Positions 27,601-37,011 of a DNA stretch of 64,000 nt are shown piece by piece. The position numbers and the translations under genes are program-made. The stretch lies in assembly GCF_007990265.1 (NCBI RefSeq), contig NZ_BJWH01000003.1, forward strand, positions 186,001-250,000. Reading direction: 5' to 3'. A model generated the notes under the pieces. That model saw nothing but the letters and a program-made list of their open reading frames with translations. It did not search any database and was not told where the DNA came from. The DNA is from Cellulomonas terrae. GTDB taxonomy: Bacteria > Actinomycetota > Actinomycetes > Actinomycetales > Cellulomonadaceae. Every line of letters begins with the position of its first letter. Positions within the stretch are counted from its first letter, which is position 1.

Positions 27601-27689
27601 CGGTCCTCGGCACCGACGTGCCGGCCGGCGAGACGCTGCTCGGGGGTGAGCACCTGGTCGTCCGGGTCGCCCGGGGAGCGAGCGGATGA
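24612..27689 (+). CDS. DUF6519-domain eCIS tail fibre-like protein with Ig-like repeats
   Basis: The 1025-residue protein opens with the DUF6519 signature (LTRRTFDPALGF, QQGRVLLDAEWNEQADI). About 400 residues of mixed beta sequence follow. Then come two related Ig/invasin-like modules that start with VGGDGQE near residues 460 and 597. The last about 55 residues resemble a PASTA module (VTFVEEDAAGVRGGTVLGTDVPAGETL). This size, repeat content and position after the gpI-like protein suggest the receptor-binding fibre; the target is unknown. The ATG lies one base after the previous stop. Confidence 0.7.
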   Translation: MHADLTRRTFDPALGFRSVVMQQGRVLLDAEWNEQADITAHHDEVRTADIVGPAGGVDPGDGSPGPFAIVSLTTGEVADDGPFPWEDLGVTPGRYYVDGELVESSEPPGPATAWPLTEQPFLPQVSDEPAVGQPGANGRYAVFLDVFDRLVTADERPELLESALGGPDTAARAQTVWQVRLEALLGDEVCSQVAGALPLRVPRLMVAGVADAQAQTDPCSITAGSGYELLENQLYRVEVHDVDGGARFVWSRENGSVVAKLVSVEPSVVTGMDHALELDRVGRDEELSILPGDLVEVTSVALQLQHRPGFLARVGSTVDSVAENVVHVAWLDTAVTSVSALGGTPVVRRWDGGPTPLSAAPQPLEGGITVTFPAGGTPAVGDHWLVPARTVRLAYGVTARQGTIEWPGLPDAPLALAPHGPSTHRAQLGILERDADGWRLVADCRSLFPPLTAMTSIDLVGGDGQEAMPGDELPQPVRVVVRRGAIPVADEDVRFTAAGGSLRTAGGGAGNPLVVATDADGLAEVLWTLDPGGATTQTLTAQRLTDTLDVEDVAVVVTGRLSVASQVQWDPVCRGFAEERTVQDALARLVETPSVALVGGDGQEVAARGSTVPQLVRVAVDSPCGPVRGATVSAAVARTGLVLGVADGSPVPPTLANTPGADQRVATETDEQGVAAFVWQPGFLQRDTGAGATSDVLTIVLETVPGPVQPDEAPIRVTAQLDPPGGRTAGVHVTAVRFFSGEDLENDEVYSFEELGGQFPGIAVLLDAPVLQQSVQGKPVGRVLLELPWPVTPESEVWAAPPAWARRTVEIAGNLNADGALIIWTPQRPLDELFQRVIRQLRLLAAEQQLGEPPLPLLLRLQLDGWAILGEDPALHLNGHATTVMSDRRTALELPTTDEVTGGRFETWFWFDEQRDAPPPRRDLFRPGRIDLGSLDIDPRRLLRPPGRTIQPVDPLPRLVVDDLLGRTRGFVTRRAAEVGVEVTFVEEDAAGVRGGTVLGTDVPAGETLLGGEHLVVRVARGASG

Positions 27690-28846
27690 GCAGCCCCCGG
27701 GCGGTGGCCGAGCACGCGCCCGGGACGCCGGGACCCGACCGCCACGCGGGGTTCGCCGCTGCCGACGGAACAGCCCTCGACACCACCACGCGCCGTGCGA
27801 TGGAGGCCGGGTTCTCGCACGACTTCTCGACCGTGCGGGTGCACGCCGACGACCGAGCCGGCACCGCCGCCCGGGGGCTGCGGGCACGAGCGTTCACCGT
27901 CGGGACCGACGTGGTGTTCGCCCCCGGTGCGTACCGGCCCGGGACCGCCGACGGTCGCCGGCTCGTGGCGCACGAGCTCGCGCACGTCGCGCAGCAGGCG
28001 GCAGGTCCGGCCGGCGCCGCCCGGTCGCCCGCCGCGCGGGCCACCGGGAGCGGCCACCCGTCGGAGCGTGAGGCGGACACCGCTGCCGCGGCCGTGCTCG
28101 CCGGGGGCCGGTTCGTCGTGCACGAACACCCTCCGGACGGTGCGCAGTGCGAGGACGAGGTCGAGAAGGAGCCCGGGGCGGGCGACGAGGTCGTCAAGGG
28201 GCTGTCGACGTTCGTCGACAAGGTGAAGGACGACCCGAAGATCAAGAAGGAGATCATCGAACCTGCCACCGAGGCGGTCACGCGCCCGTTCGGCGCCCTG
28301 TCGGGCGGTGAGAAGGGGGCGCTGATCGGGTTCGGTGCGGCGACCTACGGTCTGGGCATCGGCTCCCTGCTGGCCGACCCGTCGGGTCGCCAGAAGCTCC
28401 AGGGGTTCAACCTCGCGACGCCCCTGTCGCTCGTCCCGTACGCGACTCTCACGAAGCTCGACTTCCAGCTGCCCGACGCGACGAACCCGAACCTGCGGTT
28501 CAGGACGGCCTTCGACCTGGGCGACCTGATCACGCTCTCCCACGGCTGGAAGGGTCTGAGCCTGACGGCGGACCTGGCCTGGTCGTGGGACCCGGCCGCC
28601 GAGCGCCTGTCGCTGGCCGGCGGCACGGCGAAGCTCGGTCTGCTGCCGGGGCTGAGCGTCTCGGGCGGGACCTTCCCGTCGCTGCTCCAGCTCCAGCCGG
28701 CGTTCGCCGCGCCCGACCTGCCGGGCCTCGGGCGGAGCCGGTTCGACTTCGGCGAGGCACCGAAGGTCCCCGACACCCGCATCATGCTGAACATCGACCT
28801 GCTCAAGCTGCCCACGGTGGGCGACGCCCTCAAGAAGGTGTTCTGA
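27686..28846 (+). CDS. DUF4157 protein 2 with beta-rich C-terminus
   Basis: The 386-residue protein has a DUF4157 domain in its first about 135 residues: MEAGFSHDFSTVRVHAD, then LVAHELAHVAQQ with His96, Glu97 and His100. After a charged linker with Lys-rich helices (KVKDDPKIKKEIIEPA) comes a beta-rich domain with repeated amphipathic strands (LSLTADLAWSW, LSLAGGTAKLGL, LSVSGGTFPSLLQL). I do not recognise this C-terminal domain; a pore-forming or structural cargo is possible. It is the last gene of the plus-strand eCIS operon and starts in an ATGA overlap. Confidence 0.7.
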   Translation: MSSPRAVAEHAPGTPGPDRHAGFAAADGTALDTTTRRAMEAGFSHDFSTVRVHADDRAGTAARGLRARAFTVGTDVVFAPGAYRPGTADGRRLVAHELAHVAQQAAGPAGAARSPAARATGSGHPSEREADTAAAAVLAGGRFVVHEHPPDGAQCEDEVEKEPGAGDEVVKGLSTFVDKVKDDPKIKKEIIEPATEAVTRPFGALSGGEKGALIGFGAATYGLGIGSLLADPSGRQKLQGFNLATPLSLVPYATLTKLDFQLPDATNPNLRFRTAFDLGDLITLSHGWKGLSLTADLAWSWDPAAERLSLAGGTAKLGLLPGLSVSGGTFPSLLQLQPAFAAPDLPGLGRSRFDFGEAPKVPDTRIMLNIDLLKLPTVGDALKKVF

Positions 28847-28856
28847 CGACAGTGGT

Positions 28857-29900
28857 CTACGGCACCTGCAGCCCGTACATCCGCGCGTAGTTGCGCCAGT
28901 CGAACAGGGACATGAAGCCCTGCTCCGCGGCGTCGACGCTCGCCTGCGCCGCACCCGACGCGGTGGACTGCGTGCGCGACGCGTTCGAGGAGCCGCGGGC
29001 CGCGCCCCCGCGCTCGGCGGGATCGGTCGCCGGCAGCGCGTCGCGGTGGGCGGCCGCGTCGGACGCCGGGCGGGCTCCCGCGTGCGTCATCCACCGTTGC
29101 AGCGCGTCATGGAGCGACTCGCCCTCGACGCTGCCGACGAAGTCGTCACCGAACTCACCACCTGCGGCGTTGCTCGGGACGTCCTCGGGCGAGAACCCGC
29201 TGCGGTAGGAGTCGCCCCACTCGCTCAGCCACTGCACGACCTCGTTGCCCAGCCCGAGCCCTTCGGCGACGACGCTCCCGGCGGAGACCGCCATGCGCGC
29301 CGCTGCGGCGAAGTGCCGGATGTCCACCCACCCGTAGGTGTCGGTGTAGAAGTACCGGTCGGTGTTGCCCGCGTGCGCGTCGCTGAGCGCGTTCAGCACG
29401 GCGACGACGCTGCCGTCGCCCTCGTGCGCCGAGACCCAGTCGAGCACGTGCGACGGGTCGGTCGTCCCCGCCTGGTTGGGGGCACGGTGCAGGACGAGCG
29501 CACCCGTGCCCCGACGGGCCGGTGCCAGCTCGTGCCCGACGGCGTGCCCGCCCACCGCCCGCGCGGAGAGGCGGCCCGCCTCCGCCTCGGCAGCCGCCCC
29601 GTCGCGGACCGTGCCGGACCGGTTCTGCAGCACGTGCACGACCTCGTGCGCCACCAGACCGGGCGAGGCGTCGGCCGGCAGGGAGACCGCCTCGCCGTAG
29701 GCGAACGCGTGCGCCTGCACGCGTCGCCGGCCGTCCGCGCCACCACCGGTGTCCGCCACCCGGATCGACGACAGGTCGTGCCCGACGAACGCGCGCTCGA
29801 GCCGTGCGCGGTGCGGCAGCGCGCCCGGACGGGCGCCCGTCACCGTGTCCGCCGCGACCTCCTCGACGCTGCGGCGCTGCTCCCTCCCCGGCGAGGTCAC
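28857..29900 (-). CDS. DUF4157 protein 3 with conserved YGWVDIRHF/EDVPSN C-terminal domain
   Basis: The 347-residue protein has DUF4157 in residues 20-110, with a variant motif HEVVHVLQ (His85, Glu86, His89). The second domain (about residues 140-280) has conserved-looking motifs DTYGWVDIRHFAAAA and FSPEDVPSNAAGGEFGDDF. I have no secure name for it; a hydrolase or a structural cargo module are both possible. It is the last gene of the minus-strand sheath operon and starts with a GTG overlapping the ATPase stop. It converges on DUF4157 protein 2 with a 10-base gap. Confidence 0.7.
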   Translation of the reverse strand: MTSPGREQRRSVEEVAADTVTGARPGALPHRARLERAFVGHDLSSIRVADTGGGADGRRRVQAHAFAYGEAVSLPADASPGLVAHEVVHVLQNRSGTVRDGAAAEAEAGRLSARAVGGHAVGHELAPARRGTGALVLHRAPNQAGTTDPSHVLDWVSAHEGDGSVVAVLNALSDAHAGNTDRYFYTDTYGWVDIRHFAAAARMAVSAGSVVAEGLGLGNEVVQWLSEWGDSYRSGFSPEDVPSNAAGGEFGDDFVGSVEGESLHDALQRWMTHAGARPASDAAAHRDALPATDPAERGGAARGSSNASRTQSTASGAAQASVDAAEQGFMSLFDWRNYARMYGLQVP

Positions 29901-31837
29901 GCCGGGCGCCGCGGTCCTGTTGCGCCGCGGTTCGCGACGCGACCGTTCTTCGCGAGCTCCCAGCGCACGGCCTGCGCCAGGTGCGACATGGTCAGGACGC
30001 CTCCGTCGTCCGCCGCGAGGTACGCGGCCTGCAGCGCGGCTGCGGCGATCGCTCCGCCGGACAGGTCCGCCTCGGCCAGCCGGCCCAGGTCGAGGTCAGC
30101 GGTGGGCAGGGCCGGCGGCAACGACTGCTGCCACATGCGCAGCCGTGCAGGGCGGTCCGGGTACGGGAAGGTCACGATCGTCGACAGCCGGCGGGTGAAC
30201 GCGACGTCCAGCGCGGAGCGGGCGTTCGTCGTCAGGACCGCGAGCCCGCCGAACGCCTCGAGCCGTTGCAGCAGGTAGCCGACCTCGACGTTCGCGTACC
30301 GGTCGTGGCTGTCCTTGACCTCCGAGCGCTTGCCGAACAAGGCGTCCGCCTCGTCGAACAGCAGCACCATGCCGCCGTCCTCTGCGGCGTCGAACAGCTG
30401 CGCGAGACGCTTCTCGGTCTCCCCCAGGTACTTGTCGACGACCTGGCTGAGGTCCACGTGCACGAGGTCCAGGGCGAGGTCGTGGGCGACCACCTCCGCC
30501 GCGAACGTCTTGCCCGTGCCGGAGTCCCCGGCGAACAGCGCCGCCGTACCGCGACCGCGCTCGCTCGCCGCGGCGAACCCCCACGCGTCGAGCACGGTCG
30601 TCCGGTGCCGGGCGGCGGCCACCAGGGCGCGCAGCTGCGCGAGCTGCTCGTCGGGCAGCACCAGCCGGTCCCAGCCGACCGTCGTGCTCCGCACCCGGGC
30701 CAGCCCTCCGACGTCGGCACGCGGGCGGCGGCGGCACGCGGTCCACAAGGACACCCCGTGTGCGACCTCGTCGGCGGCGACGCGCACGTCGGGCAGCGCC
30801 AGGTCGAACGTCCCCGCGGCCGCTGCCACCTCCGGCTCGGGGACGTGCACGCCCGCGCGCCGCAGGGCCCGCGCGTACGTCCCGGCGCGCTCCCCCGCGC
30901 CGAGCCGCGGGACCCGCAGCACCGGCACCGCGAGCCCGTCCAGACCACCGGCCACGGCTCCGCCCGGCCGGTCCGAGACCGTCATGACCAACGGGACCTC
31001 GCTCGTCGGGACGACGCGGCCGACCGCGGGCACGAGCCCGGGCGGGGCCTGCTCGAGGTCCAGCACCCACCCGACGCGGCCGAGCAGCGACTCGCGGGCC
31101 ATGCGCCGCACGAGCGCGGCGAGCTCCGGCCCGCTGGTCGGCAGGTCGGACGCGGCCACGAGCCGGGGCTCGAGCCCGACGGTCGCGCAGGCGGCCGCCG
31201 CGATCTCCCGGGTCGAGCGCGGTTGCGGGCCGCGCAGCACGACGAGCCCTTCCGCCGCCCACCGCCGCACCACCTCGGCGGCCACGGCGGCGTGCGTCGG
31301 AGGCAGGTCCGGCGGCGTCTCGAGCGGTCGGCTGAGGCCGTCGAGCCGCTCGTCGCTCGTCTCGACGCCGACCAGGTGGTGCACGACGCGTTCGTCGGGC
31401 AGCAGCGGGGTCGCCAGCAGCGCCGACGCGTCCTGCGGGCGCAGGAGCGACCACGACCGCAGCGGCGCCGTGTGGGTCAGGGCGTCCCAGTGCGGGTCCG
31501 GCAGGATCGCGAGCGCAGCGGCGAACGTGAGGAACGGCTGGCCGGTGCGCTCCGCGAGCTCGCGTCCGACGTCCCCCACCAGGTCCGGTCCGGAGGCGAG
31601 CAGCAGCGTCGCCCGCTCGAACGAGGACAGGTCGAACGCCGCCGCCACCTCGTCGAGCCGGCTGTCGCCGGGGGTGCGCGCGCGGAGCCCGTCGAGCCGG
31701 GCGCGGGCGGGCGCCGGGTCCCCACCCACGACGAGCGCGCGCAGCACGTCGAGCTCGGCGACGACGAGGTCGCGGTCCGCCGTCGTGGATCGCTCCTGCC
31801 GTCCGGCGTCCGGGGTCGCCGTCGAGGTCACGGTCAC
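29897..31837 (-). CDS. eCIS AAA+ ATPase (Afp15-type)
   Basis: The 646-residue protein has an N-terminal helical domain (about residues 1-380) followed by a classical AAA+ domain. Walker A is GDSGTGKTFAAE, Walker B MVLLFDEADALFG, the second region LAVLTTNARSALDVAFTRRLSTIVTFPYPDRPARLRMW, and a small helical lid follows. AAA+ proteins of this type are near-universal in eCIS loci and probably act in assembly or cargo loading rather than tail recycling. The GTG start is in a GTGA overlap with the DUF4255 gene. Confidence 0.85.
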   Translation of the reverse strand: MTVTSTATPDAGRQERSTTADRDLVVAELDVLRALVVGGDPAPARARLDGLRARTPGDSRLDEVAAAFDLSSFERATLLLASGPDLVGDVGRELAERTGQPFLTFAAALAILPDPHWDALTHTAPLRSWSLLRPQDASALLATPLLPDERVVHHLVGVETSDERLDGLSRPLETPPDLPPTHAAVAAEVVRRWAAEGLVVLRGPQPRSTREIAAAACATVGLEPRLVAASDLPTSGPELAALVRRMARESLLGRVGWVLDLEQAPPGLVPAVGRVVPTSEVPLVMTVSDRPGGAVAGGLDGLAVPVLRVPRLGAGERAGTYARALRRAGVHVPEPEVAAAAGTFDLALPDVRVAADEVAHGVSLWTACRRRPRADVGGLARVRSTTVGWDRLVLPDEQLAQLRALVAAARHRTTVLDAWGFAAASERGRGTAALFAGDSGTGKTFAAEVVAHDLALDLVHVDLSQVVDKYLGETEKRLAQLFDAAEDGGMVLLFDEADALFGKRSEVKDSHDRYANVEVGYLLQRLEAFGGLAVLTTNARSALDVAFTRRLSTIVTFPYPDRPARLRMWQQSLPPALPTADLDLGRLAEADLSGGAIAAAALQAAYLAADDGGVLTMSHLAQAVRWELAKNGRVANRGATGPRRPA

Positions 31838-33108
31838 GGCACCGTCACCGCCGGGGTGTCGTACTCGTCGCCGGTGGCGGACGGGATCGACTCGGCCCCG
31901 TCGATGCTCACCCGCACGAGCCACGTGCCGGCGGTCAGCGCGGACTCGACGACGTCCAGGGTCGACGGCGGGACGGGGTCGGCCGGGTCGGCGGGCTCGA
32001 CCAGCACCGGGGCGGGCGGGAAGGTCACGGTCACGACGCCGGGGTCGTCGGGCAGCCCTCCGGTGAGCCGGCCGAACGTGACGGTCGCGCGCTGCCCCTC
32101 GTGCAGCGCGGGCACCACCCGGACCCGTACCAGGCCGGCGGGACGCGTCACGTTCGTGATGCGCGGGACCACGGTGAGGGCGACGCCGTTCGACCGGCCG
32201 GTCACGCGTTCCGGCTCGCCGCTGACCGGGTCCTCGGGCTGCAGGTGCGCCACCTGGAGCCGGTGCGCGCCCGCGGGCACGCGGTCGCTGAGCGCGACGA
32301 CGAGCTCGTTGCCGGTCGACGTGGCCTGCGGCGCCAGCCGGCGCCCCCCGATCGTGACGACGGTCGTGCGTGCCCCGAGCAGCCCGGCGCCGAGGAGCCG
32401 GAGCGTCGAGCCGGCGACCGCGGGACCGGACCCGTCCACGACCACCTGCTCGAGCCGCGCCTGCGTGAAGGTCCGCACGTCGAGGTCGCGCAGCCGCACC
32501 GGCAGCGCGCTGCGCACCGGCACGTCCGCCTCGAGCAGCACGACGGTCGCGGTGTAGGTCTGCGAGAGCAGGTACGACGCCCCGAGCACGCCCCAGAGCT
32601 TGGAGATCTCCTCGAGCGTCAGCGGTGTCGGGGACACCTTGACCAGCTCGGCCTGGTCGGCGAGGTCGGCGTGGTCGAGGAACGCCGTCGATCCCGACCC
32701 GTACTTGTCGATCGCGTGCTCGATGACGTCCTTGGTGAGCACCGGCGTCACGGACAGCGCGAGCGCGCTGCGGGCGAGCAGCCGCTGCGGCTCGAGCGCG
32801 GACTCGTCGCCGTACGCCGTGACGAGGTAGTGCAGGTCGATGGCCGCGACGGGGCGGCGCGTGAGCGTGCCACCCGAGGAGCGCGTCGGCAGGTCCGACA
32901 GGTTCCACGCGTGGTTCGGCGTGACCTGGTAGAGGTACACGTTGAGTCCCGCGGAGTCCGTGCCGGGCCCGTCGTCGGCCGCGAGCTGGGCAGGCCGGAG
33001 CGTGGTGACGTCGGAGCCGCCCACCGGGTCCGGCAGCCAGGACAGCGACTCGTGCAGCACGTGCCGGATGGTCGTCGTCACTGCGGCGATCGCCAGGACG
33101 TTGCTCAC
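31834..33108 (-). CDS. DUF4255 (Pvc16/Afp16-like) tube/sheath terminator protein
   Basis: The 424-residue protein has an N-terminal DUF4255 domain (about residues 1-200): SNVLAIAAVTTTIRHVL, VYLYQVTPNHAWN, AIDLHYLVTAYGD. This family caps the tube and sheath distal end. The C-terminal half (about residues 205-424) looks like two Ig-like or adhesion beta domains, which Afp16 lacks. The GTG at 33108 makes a GTGA overlap with the upstream stop and gives the usual SNVLAI start; the GTG at 33117 is the alternative. Confidence 0.8.
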   Translation of the reverse strand: MSNVLAIAAVTTTIRHVLHESLSWLPDPVGGSDVTTLRPAQLAADDGPGTDSAGLNVYLYQVTPNHAWNLSDLPTRSSGGTLTRRPVAAIDLHYLVTAYGDESALEPQRLLARSALALSVTPVLTKDVIEHAIDKYGSGSTAFLDHADLADQAELVKVSPTPLTLEEISKLWGVLGASYLLSQTYTATVVLLEADVPVRSALPVRLRDLDVRTFTQARLEQVVVDGSGPAVAGSTLRLLGAGLLGARTTVVTIGGRRLAPQATSTGNELVVALSDRVPAGAHRLQVAHLQPEDPVSGEPERVTGRSNGVALTVVPRITNVTRPAGLVRVRVVPALHEGQRATVTFGRLTGGLPDDPGVVTVTFPPAPVLVEPADPADPVPPSTLDVVESALTAGTWLVRVSIDGAESIPSATGDEYDTPAVTVP

Positions 33109-34052
33109 CGCGCCCACCTCCGGTCCTCGCGCGCCAGGTACGCCGCGTGGTCGATCGCGGGTGAGGGCGCGGCCGGCCGGGGCGGGGCCGGGACGGGTGC
33201 GGGCTCGCGGCTCACCTCGATGCGGTCGACGTGCACGTGCACCTCACCGGCGCCCACCCGGACGTCGTCCAGCCGGACCTGGCCGCGCCCGTCGGGCCGC
33301 GCCCGGCGCGGGGTCGTGGTCGGGACGACCACGAGCCGCTCGGTCTCGCGGCGCGTGAGCGCCCGGGCATCGAGGAGCGCGGGAGCGAGCCGCTCGAGGA
33401 GCAGGGCGGCCGGGACGGTCCGGGAGCCCGGGCGCGGCGGGATCTCCACGGTCTGGTCACGAGCTCCGGCGGGTCCGCGCGGGGTCGTCGCGGAGGTCTC
33501 GCCGGGGTCGTCGTCGGGCTCGGCCGGCACCGGCCGGGGCTCGGTGGCCGCCGCGGCGGGCCGGACCGGCGGGGCGACGGCACGCTCCGGCGCGGGGACC
33601 GTCTCGGTCCGGGGCTGCTCAGGACCGGTGGTGAAGGGGGTCGTCGGCGCGCGCTCCACGACGGGCTCCGGCGCGGGCGTCCGCGCAGCGGGCAGCGCAT
33701 GCGTGCGGGCCGCCGGCGGCATCGCACCCAGGGGGTCGTCGGTGACGGGAGGCTCGGGCAGGGGCCGGGTCGTCCGTGTCGGCGCCCGCCTGCCGACCGT
33801 CGGCGCGGCCTCCCGGGCCGGCGACGGTGCGGCCGGCACGGGCGGCTCCGGCGGGTCGGACCGGCGCGCCGCCGGTGCCCGGTGGTCGGGCGGCGCGTCG
33901 TCGACGCGCTCCACCTCGAGCGGGACGACCCCGGCGAACCCGGCGGCAGCCTGCCGGTCCCGCACCGGCTCGAACCGCGACGCGCGCCGGACGGCGAGCG
34001 CGGGCGCGTTCCCCGCCGCGCGGGCTGCGAGCCGGTCGAAGACGTCGCCCAC
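33105..34052 (-). CDS. Proline/alanine-rich eCIS-operon protein of unknown function
   Basis: The 315-residue protein has a short conserved-looking N-terminus (MGDVFDRLAARAAGN), a long disordered Pro/Ala/Arg/Thr-rich middle (residues about 50-215), and an ordered C-terminal part with helix VPAALLLERLAPALLDARALTRRETERLVV and a strand region VRVGAGEVHVHVDRIEVSRE. It lies between the zinc-motif protein and the cap in the sheath operon. That is about where other systems place tape-measure or accessory genes, and no other tape measure is visible. I cannot assign a function. Confidence 0.6.
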   Translation of the reverse strand: MGDVFDRLAARAAGNAPALAVRRASRFEPVRDRQAAAGFAGVVPLEVERVDDAPPDHRAPAARRSDPPEPPVPAAPSPAREAAPTVGRRAPTRTTRPLPEPPVTDDPLGAMPPAARTHALPAARTPAPEPVVERAPTTPFTTGPEQPRTETVPAPERAVAPPVRPAAAATEPRPVPAEPDDDPGETSATTPRGPAGARDQTVEIPPRPGSRTVPAALLLERLAPALLDARALTRRETERLVVVPTTTPRRARPDGRGQVRLDDVRVGAGEVHVHVDRIEVSREPAPVPAPPRPAAPSPAIDHAAYLAREDRRWAR

Positions 34053-34058
34053 GGTCGC

Positions 34059-34811
34059 TCACCACTCCGCTCGCGCGAGGTCGAGGTAGGCACGTCGTCG
34101 CACGGGCGACATCGCGAGCACGGCGTCCTGCGACCATCCGTACGCGGCGGCGAGCTCGGCGACCTCGGTGAGCAGCGCGCGTGCCTGGTCGGTGACCCGT
34201 GCGGTGAGCAGGTCGACGACGTCGACGTCGGCGGTGACGTCGTGGTCGCAGCCGGGGCACGTCGAGCGCACGGTGGCACCCGCGAGGCCCGTGAGGTCGT
34301 CGGCCGCGCGCGCGACCTCGTCGAGGACGTCGTCGGTCGTGTGGGCGCCGGGTGGCCAGGTCTCACAGCGTTCCCGCAGGTGTCGGGCGGGGTCGGGTGC
34401 CGTGAGCGCGTCGAGCAGGTCGGTCGTGGTCGGTGCGCGGACGACGACCTCGCCCGCCCCCCACGGGACGCGGCGTTCGGGCGGGTCGGTCTCCTCGTCG
34501 ACGCTCCGCGCCGAGGAGGCCAGCGCCTGGAGGTCGAGCGGGACGTCGAGCACCTCGCTGCAGGCGGGGCACTCGAGCACGGTGGCCAGCGTCGGCCCGC
34601 TCCGCTCGCGGAGCTCGTCGAGCGCGGCCGCGGCCGATGCGGCCAGGGGTTCGTCGCACGCCGAGGCCACGTCCGGGGCGGCACCGCGCGCGGTCAGCAC
34701 GACGGCGCCGCGCGCTGCGGGCACGGTCGAGGTCAGCGCCTCCCACAGCGTGAGCGTCGCGTGCGCGGACGTCATGTGCGCAGGCGCGACCTCGACCGCC
34801 CGCGCGTGCAT
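34059..34811 (-). CDS. Baseplate-associated protein with two CxxC motifs (gp26-like)
   Basis: The 250-residue protein is encoded directly after the tube gene. It carries two zinc-ribbon-like knuckles, ECPACSEVLDVPLDLQ (about residue 81) and TCPGCDHDVTADVDVVDLL (about residue 188), and ends with the motif AYGWSQDAVLAMSPVRRRAYLDL found in gp26/T4 baseplate-like proteins of contractile systems. It probably chaperones tube or baseplate assembly. The ATG at 34811 overlaps the tube stop by one base; GTG at 34814 would give a GTGA overlap. Confidence 0.7.
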   Translation of the reverse strand: MHARAVEVAPAHMTSAHATLTLWEALTSTVPAARGAVVLTARGAAPDVASACDEPLAASAAAALDELRERSGPTLATVLECPACSEVLDVPLDLQALASSARSVDEETDPPERRVPWGAGEVVVRAPTTTDLLDALTAPDPARHLRERCETWPPGAHTTDDVLDEVARAADDLTGLAGATVRSTCPGCDHDVTADVDVVDLLTARVTDQARALLTEVAELAAAYGWSQDAVLAMSPVRRRAYLDLARAEW

Positions 34812-35332
34812 CACGGCTCGACGAACGTCGGCTCAGTGGGCTCGGTGACGGCGTAGTCGCGTTCCCAGCCCTCGTTCTCGAGCTTGATCGTCTGGATCGC
34901 GACGGCGTTGGCGTTGGCGTCGAGGTCGGGCAGCGCCTGGAACTCCGAGACCCAGCAGCGGAACACGCGGTAGGCGAGGGCGAGCTGGCCGGCCTCGTTG
35001 TAGACCTCGACGATCACGTCCTTGCGGAAGTCCTTCAGCGAGACCTCCGCGCCGAGGCCGGAGCCGAAGTTCCACACCTTGTTGGCCCACGCCTCGAACT
35101 CGACGTCGTGCGTGACGCCGCGTTCGAGCGTGATCGCCTCGAACTCGGTGCGGCCGGGCGACTTGCGCGAGCTCGACGGGTCGCCGCCCGCGCGGTGCTT
35201 GACCACCTCGGTGGTCTTCTTGAGCGCGCCGACCTTCGCGACGCCCGCGACGTACCTGCCGTCCCACTTCACCCGGAACTTGAAGTTCTTGTACGGGTCG
35301 AAACGGCCGGCGTTGACAGTGAACTCAGCCAC
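34811..35332 (-). CDS. eCIS inner tube protein (Hcp/gp19-like, Afp1/5-type)
   Basis: The 173-residue protein belongs to the phage tail tube gp19 family: AGRFDPYKNFKFRVKWDGRYVAGV at the N-terminus, the TEFEAITLERGVTHDVEFEAW segment that packs the hexamer, and the C-terminal strand NAVAIQTIKLENEGWERDY. Hexamers of this protein stack into the channel. Only one tube paralogue is present. The GTG at 35332 has a strong ribosome site (AGGAGG) six bases upstream, which decides the start, and follows the sheath gene by 10 bases. Confidence 0.92.
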   Translation of the reverse strand: MAEFTVNAGRFDPYKNFKFRVKWDGRYVAGVAKVGALKKTTEVVKHRAGGDPSSSRKSPGRTEFEAITLERGVTHDVEFEAWANKVWNFGSGLGAEVSLKDFRKDVIVEVYNEAGQLALAYRVFRCWVSEFQALPDLDANANAVAIQTIKLENEGWERDYAVTEPTEPTFVEP

Positions 35333-35342
35333 GAGAGGCCTC

Positions 35343-36881
<1,539 letters not shown>

Positions 36882-36937
36882 GGAGTGCTCCTTCGTCACG
36901 CGGTACGTCCCCGCGCTGACGAGACTCGCGACCGGGC

Positions 36938-36966
36938 GTCACCCCGGCGTCACCCCGCCGTCACGC
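36938..36966 (-). promoter_or_regulatory. SARP-type operator: three heptamers at 11-bp spacing before the eCIS sheath operon
   Basis: Read on the minus strand the array is GCGTGAC (36966-36960), GGGTGAC (36955-36949) and GGGTGAC (36944-36938), again with an exact 11-bp period. A 10-base gap leads to GAGTCT (36927-36922), which has A2 and T6 like the hexamers at the other two arrays. Transcription would start near 36915, giving a 34-base leader with a ribosome site for the sheath gene. Confidence 0.75.
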
Positions 36967-37011
36967 CCACGCCGGGGCGCGGCCGGGTGGCCCGTCTCGC
37001 TACTGTCAGGC

